Positions 7,222 through 10,237 of a stretch of 10,237 nucleotides of DNA are shown here, piece after piece. This DNA comes from UBA1413 sp964472165. Its GTDB lineage: Bacteria > Bacteroidota > Bacteroidia > Bacteroidales > Prolixibacteraceae. The notes beneath the pieces are model-generated. The model was not told the origin of the DNA, ran no database searches, and saw only the letters and a list, made by a program, of their open reading frames with translations. The stretch spans positions 1 to 10,237 of the forward strand of contig CAYYJE010000105.1 in the NCBI GenBank assembly GCA_964472165.1. The letters run 5' to 3'. The position numbers and the translations under genes are program-made. The first letter of the stretch is position 1, and each line of letters opens with the position of its first letter.

Positions 7222-8385
7222 ATGGAAGAGCTGAAGCGTAACCCGATGTACCGCTATCTCATGGTCCTGGTGATCTGCGCCAGCGCCGGACTGCAGGGGT
7301 GGACGGCCCTTTACACCAACTATGCCAAAGAGGTGGTGGGCGTCAACGGCTTTCAGATCGGGGTGGCCCAGGCCGTCAGGGAAATCCCCGGCTTCCTCTC
7401 CTTCGCCGCCCTTTACGTACTCCTCCTGATGAAGGAACACCGCCTGTCGGCTTGGTCGGTGGTCCTCCTCGGCATCGGCTCCGCCCTTACGGGATTCTTT
7501 CCCACCTATCCGGGGTTGCTGATGACCACCTTTATCATGTCGGTGGGATTCCACTTCTTTGAGACTACCAACAAATCGCTGACGGTCCAGTATTTCGACA
7601 CGCGGGAGTCGCCGGTGGTATTTGCCCGCCTGCGGGGTTACGGAGCGCTGGCCAACATCGGGGTGGGCTTGATCATCTGGATCCTCACCTTTCTGCTCGA
7701 GTACCGCTACAACTTCCTCCTCCTGGGCATCTTCACCTCCGCCGCAGGGATCATCATGCTCTTCTCCCACCCGGCCAAGAAGGAGATGCCCCACCAGTCT
7801 AAGAAACTGGAGCTGAAAAGAAAATACTGGCTCTTTTACGTGCTTAACTTTCTGAGTGGCACCCGGCGGCAGATCTTCACCGTATTCGCCATTTTCCTGC
7901 TGGTAGATCGTTATGAGCTCAGTCTGCAGGTGGTCACGGCCATCTATGTGGTCAACTACACGCTCACCTGGCTGCTGAATCCCCAGATTTCACGGGCCCT
8001 GAACAAGTATGGCGAGCGGGTGGTGCTAACTCTGGAGAGCGCCAGCCTGGTGGTCCTCTTCCTGGGGTACGCTTTCATCGAAAACGTATGGGTGGTGGTT
8101 GCCCTTTACGTCATCGACAGCATCTTCTTCAACTTCTCCATAGGGCTGAACACCTATCTGCAGAAGACAGCCGACAAGGCCGACCTGGGGTCGGCGACAG
8201 CCGTGGGCTTCACCATCAACCACATCTCGGCGGTCGTCATTCCGTTATTCGGAGGGATGCTTTGGATGCTCAACTGGCGGCTTCCCTTCCTCGTGGGTAC
8301 CGTGTTTTCCCTGTTTTCGCTCTGGTTTACCCAGAAGATCAGAACCAGCTACCATGTCAAAAAGGTTAGAGTTTCCCGGAGTTAA
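7222..8385 (+). CDS. Major facilitator superfamily transporter
   Basis: This 387-residue inner-membrane protein has about 12 hydrophobic segments in two halves. The halves are joined by a charged cytoplasmic loop near residues 184-202 (PAKKEMPHQSKKLELKRK), as in the MFS fold. The second half keeps a motif-A-like loop, NPQISRALNKYGERVV (253-268); the matching loop of the first half (near 70-76, MKEHRLS) is degenerate. SGTRRQIFTVFAIFLLV (212-228) is a distinctive segment at the start of the second half. I cannot assign a substrate or a named subfamily, and both sugars and drugs remain possible. The ATG at 7222 leads straight into TM1 and sits just after a good promoter candidate. The gene is divergent from the APC permease across 102 bases; shared regulation is possible but not shown. 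Its end faces the lipoprotein gene across 51 bases. Confidence 0.9.
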   Translation: MEELKRNPMYRYLMVLVICASAGLQGWTALYTNYAKEVVGVNGFQIGVAQAVREIPGFLSFAALYVLLLMKEHRLSAWSVVLLGIGSALTGFFPTYPGLLMTTFIMSVGFHFFETTNKSLTVQYFDTRESPVVFARLRGYGALANIGVGLIIWILTFLLEYRYNFLLLGIFTSAAGIIMLFSHPAKKEMPHQSKKLELKRKYWLFYVLNFLSGTRRQIFTVFAIFLLVDRYELSLQVVTAIYVVNYTLTWLLNPQISRALNKYGERVVLTLESASLVVLFLGYAFIENVWVVVALYVIDSIFFNFSIGLNTYLQKTADKADLGSATAVGFTINHISAVVIPLFGGMLWMLNWRLPFLVGTVFSLFSLWFTQKIRTSYHVKKVRVSRS

Positions 8386-8436
8386 CGATCGGGTGATGTT
8401 CACACCCAATTCCCGGACTTCTGATTCCTACAGAAA

Positions 8437-9339
8437 CTAATGTTGGTTCAAAAAAAATCTTTTGGGGTCCTCCTGCCTGTTTTTGTTGTCGAGGAGTTCC
8501 CGTGCGACATCGAGATTCTGCTGCGCCTTCCGGGCTATCCCTTTCTTCGGACTTTGTGTCATGGGCGTCAGCAACGCAATGGCCGCCTCATACTCCTGCC
8601 TTTGAATAAGATCGTTGCTTTTTGCAAAAGCTTTTCCCGCATTCAGGATTTTTGGAATCCTTAACTCTGAAGGATAAAACATGTCGGTATATTGGGTGGC
8701 GGCATCGCAGGCCAGGGTTCTTATCTTTCCTTTGGCTTTTGCCAGATTGGGCACAATGGTAATAAGTCCCGACAGGGTGGGGCGCGTGGCATATTCCATG
8801 GACCTGTCCAGCAGGGTTTTCCTGACCAATACTCCGGCGGAATCGTAGAGGGATAGGTAATAACTGCCGAGGAGATAGATAAACTTGGTTTTGGAGACCG
8901 ATCCGTCTTCGTTTTCCTCCCTGTAAGTCTCCCAGTCAAATCCCAGCTTCAGGCTGTCGAGGGTAAGCAGATGGGTGGCCTGGTTACTGAGGCAGAAAGC
9001 CCTGATGGCTTCTTCCGGCAATTCGTTGTTCAGGGACAGGGTGGGCGACAGGGCAATGGTGGTGTCTTCAGAAAGGAAAAAGGTGATTCTCCGGTCGGGA
9101 AGGGTATCTCCGGCAAGGGTACGGGCGAACGCGCTGATTCCTTCGAAATAGGCCGTATCGTGTTTTTCCTTGACCAGTACGTTGGAGCGGTAATCAAACC
9201 TGTTCACGAAGCCGATCCGGTCACCCTCGTTGGATTCCATTTCCGGGGGGAGGGTATTGACCAGAAAAGCGGTGGTGGTACATCCTGTGGCGGCCAGCCA
9301 CAATACCAGAACCGCAGGAACGAAAAGACGTTTGCTCAT
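8437..9339 (-). CDS. Lipoprotein of unknown function (possibly DUF6340-like)
   Basis: I do not recognise a function. The 300-residue product starts with a lipoprotein signal ending ATGC (Cys20), then Thr-rich and PPEMESNEGDRIGFVNRFDY (31-50). This layout, a short PP segment followed by an Asn-Arg strand, recalls uncharacterised Bacteroidota lipoproteins of the DUF6340 type, but that is from memory. Residues 120-180 look like beta strands (ATHLLTLDSLKLGF, FIYLLGSYYLSLYDSAGVLV). Residues about 233-285 are helical and TPR-like (AGKAFAKSNDLIQRQEYEAAIALL). ATG 9339 is chosen for the signal peptide; the longer frame to 9663 runs antisense in another frame of the AEC gene. It lies 62 bases downstream of the AEC gene on the same strand, so co-transcription is possible, though the gap contains a palindrome at 9367-9378. 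Confidence 0.85.
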   Translation of the reverse strand: MSKRLFVPAVLVLWLAATGCTTTAFLVNTLPPEMESNEGDRIGFVNRFDYRSNVLVKEKHDTAYFEGISAFARTLAGDTLPDRRITFFLSEDTTIALSPTLSLNNELPEEAIRAFCLSNQATHLLTLDSLKLGFDWETYREENEDGSVSKTKFIYLLGSYYLSLYDSAGVLVRKTLLDRSMEYATRPTLSGLITIVPNLAKAKGKIRTLACDAATQYTDMFYPSELRIPKILNAGKAFAKSNDLIQRQEYEAAIALLTPMTQSPKKGIARKAQQNLDVARELLDNKNRQEDPKRFFLNQH

Positions 9340-9366
9340 GATGGACTTTTTTATGCAAGTTACATG

Positions 9367-9378
9367 ATTTTGCAAAAT
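9367..9378. repeat. 12-base perfect palindrome upstream of the lipoprotein gene
   Basis: ATTTTGCAAAAT is perfectly self-complementary and lies 27 bases before the lipoprotein ATG (9339), in the AT-rich gap after the AEC stop. Its size and place suit a dimeric regulator's operator. The region also holds T-rich runs on the minus strand but no good paired -33/-7 promoter. AT-rich DNA yields such palindromes by chance fairly often. Confidence 0.3.
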
Positions 9379-9401
9379 AAAAGACAAAAAACTCCAATAA
9401 T

Positions 9402-10237
9402 CTATCCCAGGATCACAATCCAGAGGGGCAGGAGCAGGAGGGAGAGGGAGGTGGAGAGGAGGACCACCCGGGCGGTAAAGGAGGTGTCGAGACGGTATTG
9501 CTGCGACAGGGCATAAGGGGTGAGTCCTACGGGCATGGCTGCCTCCAGGATACTCGCCTGTAGATTGAGCCCTTCGAGCCAGCCGGTTTTCGCAGCCACC
9601 AGGTAAAAAGTTCCCGGCAGCACCACCATGATGACCAGGGAAAAAAGGGCTACATGACCCCACTCTTTGATGTGTCCGATTTTCTGAAAGCCCATAAAGA
9701 TGCCCAGGGAGAAAAGGACCAGGGGGGTGACCGACTGGCCGACCATGGAGAGCGACCGGGAGAGGATGGCCGGGAGCTCCATCCGGGTGATGGCCAGGAA
9801 CATTCCGATGGCCACTGAGATAAGCAGGGGATTCGTGAGGAGTTTTTGGGCCAGGTGTAGCGGGTGAAAGCGTTCTTCGCCACCGGTTTCCACCAGGAGG
9901 AGCCCCAGGGTGAGTAGCCAGAAGACATAGACGGCCGAGAGGAGGGCCCCTGCGGGTAGGGCTTCCTCACCCAGGACGGTCTGCAGCACGGGAATCCCCA
10001 GATAGGTGACGTTGCCGTAGGCCAGGATCAGAAAGAGGGTTTGCCGGCGCAGGCGGCTGAAACGGAAAAGCCGGCTGTAGGGGAAGGCCAGCAGGGTACA
10101 GCCGATGAAATAAACGGAATTGATAAGGATCATCCTATTGTAATGGCCTCCGGAAAGGTCCACCCGGGCGAGCAGAGTAATGACCAGCGCCGGGAAGCCG
10201 ATCCAGAGGGCAAACCGGTTGAGGACCTCCACCCATT
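9402..10237 (-). CDS. AEC (auxin efflux carrier) family permease, N-terminus outside window
   Basis: This is an inner-membrane permease of the AEC/Mem_trans family, whose bacterial members move organic acids such as malate or export other small anions. The frame is open to the right edge. The codon at 10232 is an internal GTG (Val), preceded by Trp, so roughly the first 35 residues are missing from a protein of about 310. Seen: NRFALWIGFPALVITLL at the visible start (end of TM1 and TM2 region), YGNVTYLGIPVLQTVLGEEA (the conserved GNxxxLGxP segment), LTNPLLISVAIG in the middle, and the closing MPVGLTPYALSQQYRLDTSF plus a leucine-rich last helix. These match both halves of the family fold. The substrate is unknown. 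It is upstream of, and on the same strand as, the lipoprotein gene. Confidence 0.92.
   Translation of the reverse strand, partial: WVEVLNRFALWIGFPALVITLLARVDLSGGHYNRMILINSVYFIGCTLLAFPYSRLFRFSRLRRQTLFLILAYGNVTYLGIPVLQTVLGEEALPAGALLSAVYVFWLLTLGLLLVETGGEERFHPLHLAQKLLTNPLLISVAIGMFLAITRMELPAILSRSLSMVGQSVTPLVLFSLGIFMGFQKIGHIKEWGHVALFSLVIMVVLPGTFYLVAAKTGWLEGLNLQASILEAAMPVGLTPYALSQQYRLDTSFTARVVLLSTSLSLLLLPLWIVILG

Noticed and set aside
7120..7794. N-terminal extension of the APC permease frame to 7794 (minus)
   Set aside because: The extra 225 residues are rich in His, Gly, Glu and Asp, lack membrane segments, and lie antisense to the MFS gene. The permease has a normal start at 7119.
8391..8407. 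GGGTG/CACCC hairpin as a two-way terminator between the MFS and lipoprotein genes
   Set aside because: Only five pairs around a seven-base loop and no T-run on either strand; too weak to call.
8971..9516. 181-codon plus-strand open frame across the lipoprotein start and AEC end
   Set aside because: Gly- and Arg-rich, no domain, and runs antisense to two supported genes and their gap.
9340..9663. N-terminal extension of the lipoprotein frame to 9663 (minus)
   Set aside because: It overlaps the AEC gene in another frame, has low-complexity composition, and would bury the clear lipoprotein signal peptide that begins at 9339.
10230..10232. GTG as the start of the AEC permease
   Set aside because: The frame continues to the right edge and the family's first helix is missing, so it is an internal valine.
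1..10237. Defence system, mobile element, CRISPR array, tRNA or biosynthetic cluster
   Set aside because: No transposase, integrase, nuclease, repeat array, tRNA-like fold or biosynthetic enzyme set was found on either strand; all long genes belong to recognisable transport, phosphoesterase or redox families except one lipoprotein.

Overview
The window is a stretch of Bacteroidota chromosome, most likely Bacteroidales or a close relative. The evidence is a SusC/SusD outer-membrane uptake pair, lipoproteins with acidic residues just after the lipobox cysteine, a perfect match to the Bacteroidota -7 promoter element (TAnnTTTG), and start codons that mostly lack a Shine-Dalgarno sequence. I cannot name genus or species.

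Layout. Positions 1-5738 carry four plus-strand genes: the C-terminal half of a SusC-like TonB-dependent receptor (its start lies before the window), a complete SusD-like lipoprotein 11 bases later, a lipoprotein of the calcineurin-like phosphoesterase family, and a small nitroreductase with an export signal. Positions 5728-7119 (minus) encode an APC/LAT-type amino acid permease whose last 11 bases overlap the nitroreductase tail to tail. A 102-base divergent promoter region separates it from a plus-strand MFS transporter (7222-8385). Positions 8437-9339 (minus) encode a lipoprotein of unknown function. From 9402 to the right edge (minus) is an AEC-family permease whose N-terminus lies outside the window. 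No gene-free stretch exceeds about 115 bases. I see no RNA genes, mobile elements, CRISPR arrays or origins.

How the genes work together. SusC and SusD should form a lidded outer-membrane importer, and the phosphoesterase probably acts on the same or a related ligand at the cell surface or in the periplasm. No glycoside hydrolase, sulfatase or regulator is visible, so this may not be a conventional polysaccharide locus; a phosphorylated ligand is possible. The nitroreductase may be read from the same strand but has its own short leader. The three inner-membrane transporters (APC, MFS, AEC) look like unrelated housekeeping or accessory genes, and the APC/MFS pair looks richer in G+C than the SusD gene in lines counted by hand.

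Most of the window is recognisable gene families. The parts worth a second look are small: an ApbE-like flavinylation motif in the exported nitroreductase, a Tat-like motif in the phosphoesterase signal peptide, a long imperfect hairpin between the SusD and phosphoesterase genes, a calcium-loop-like motif in SusD, and two short palindromes upstream of genes. I did not find a convincing new multi-gene system.
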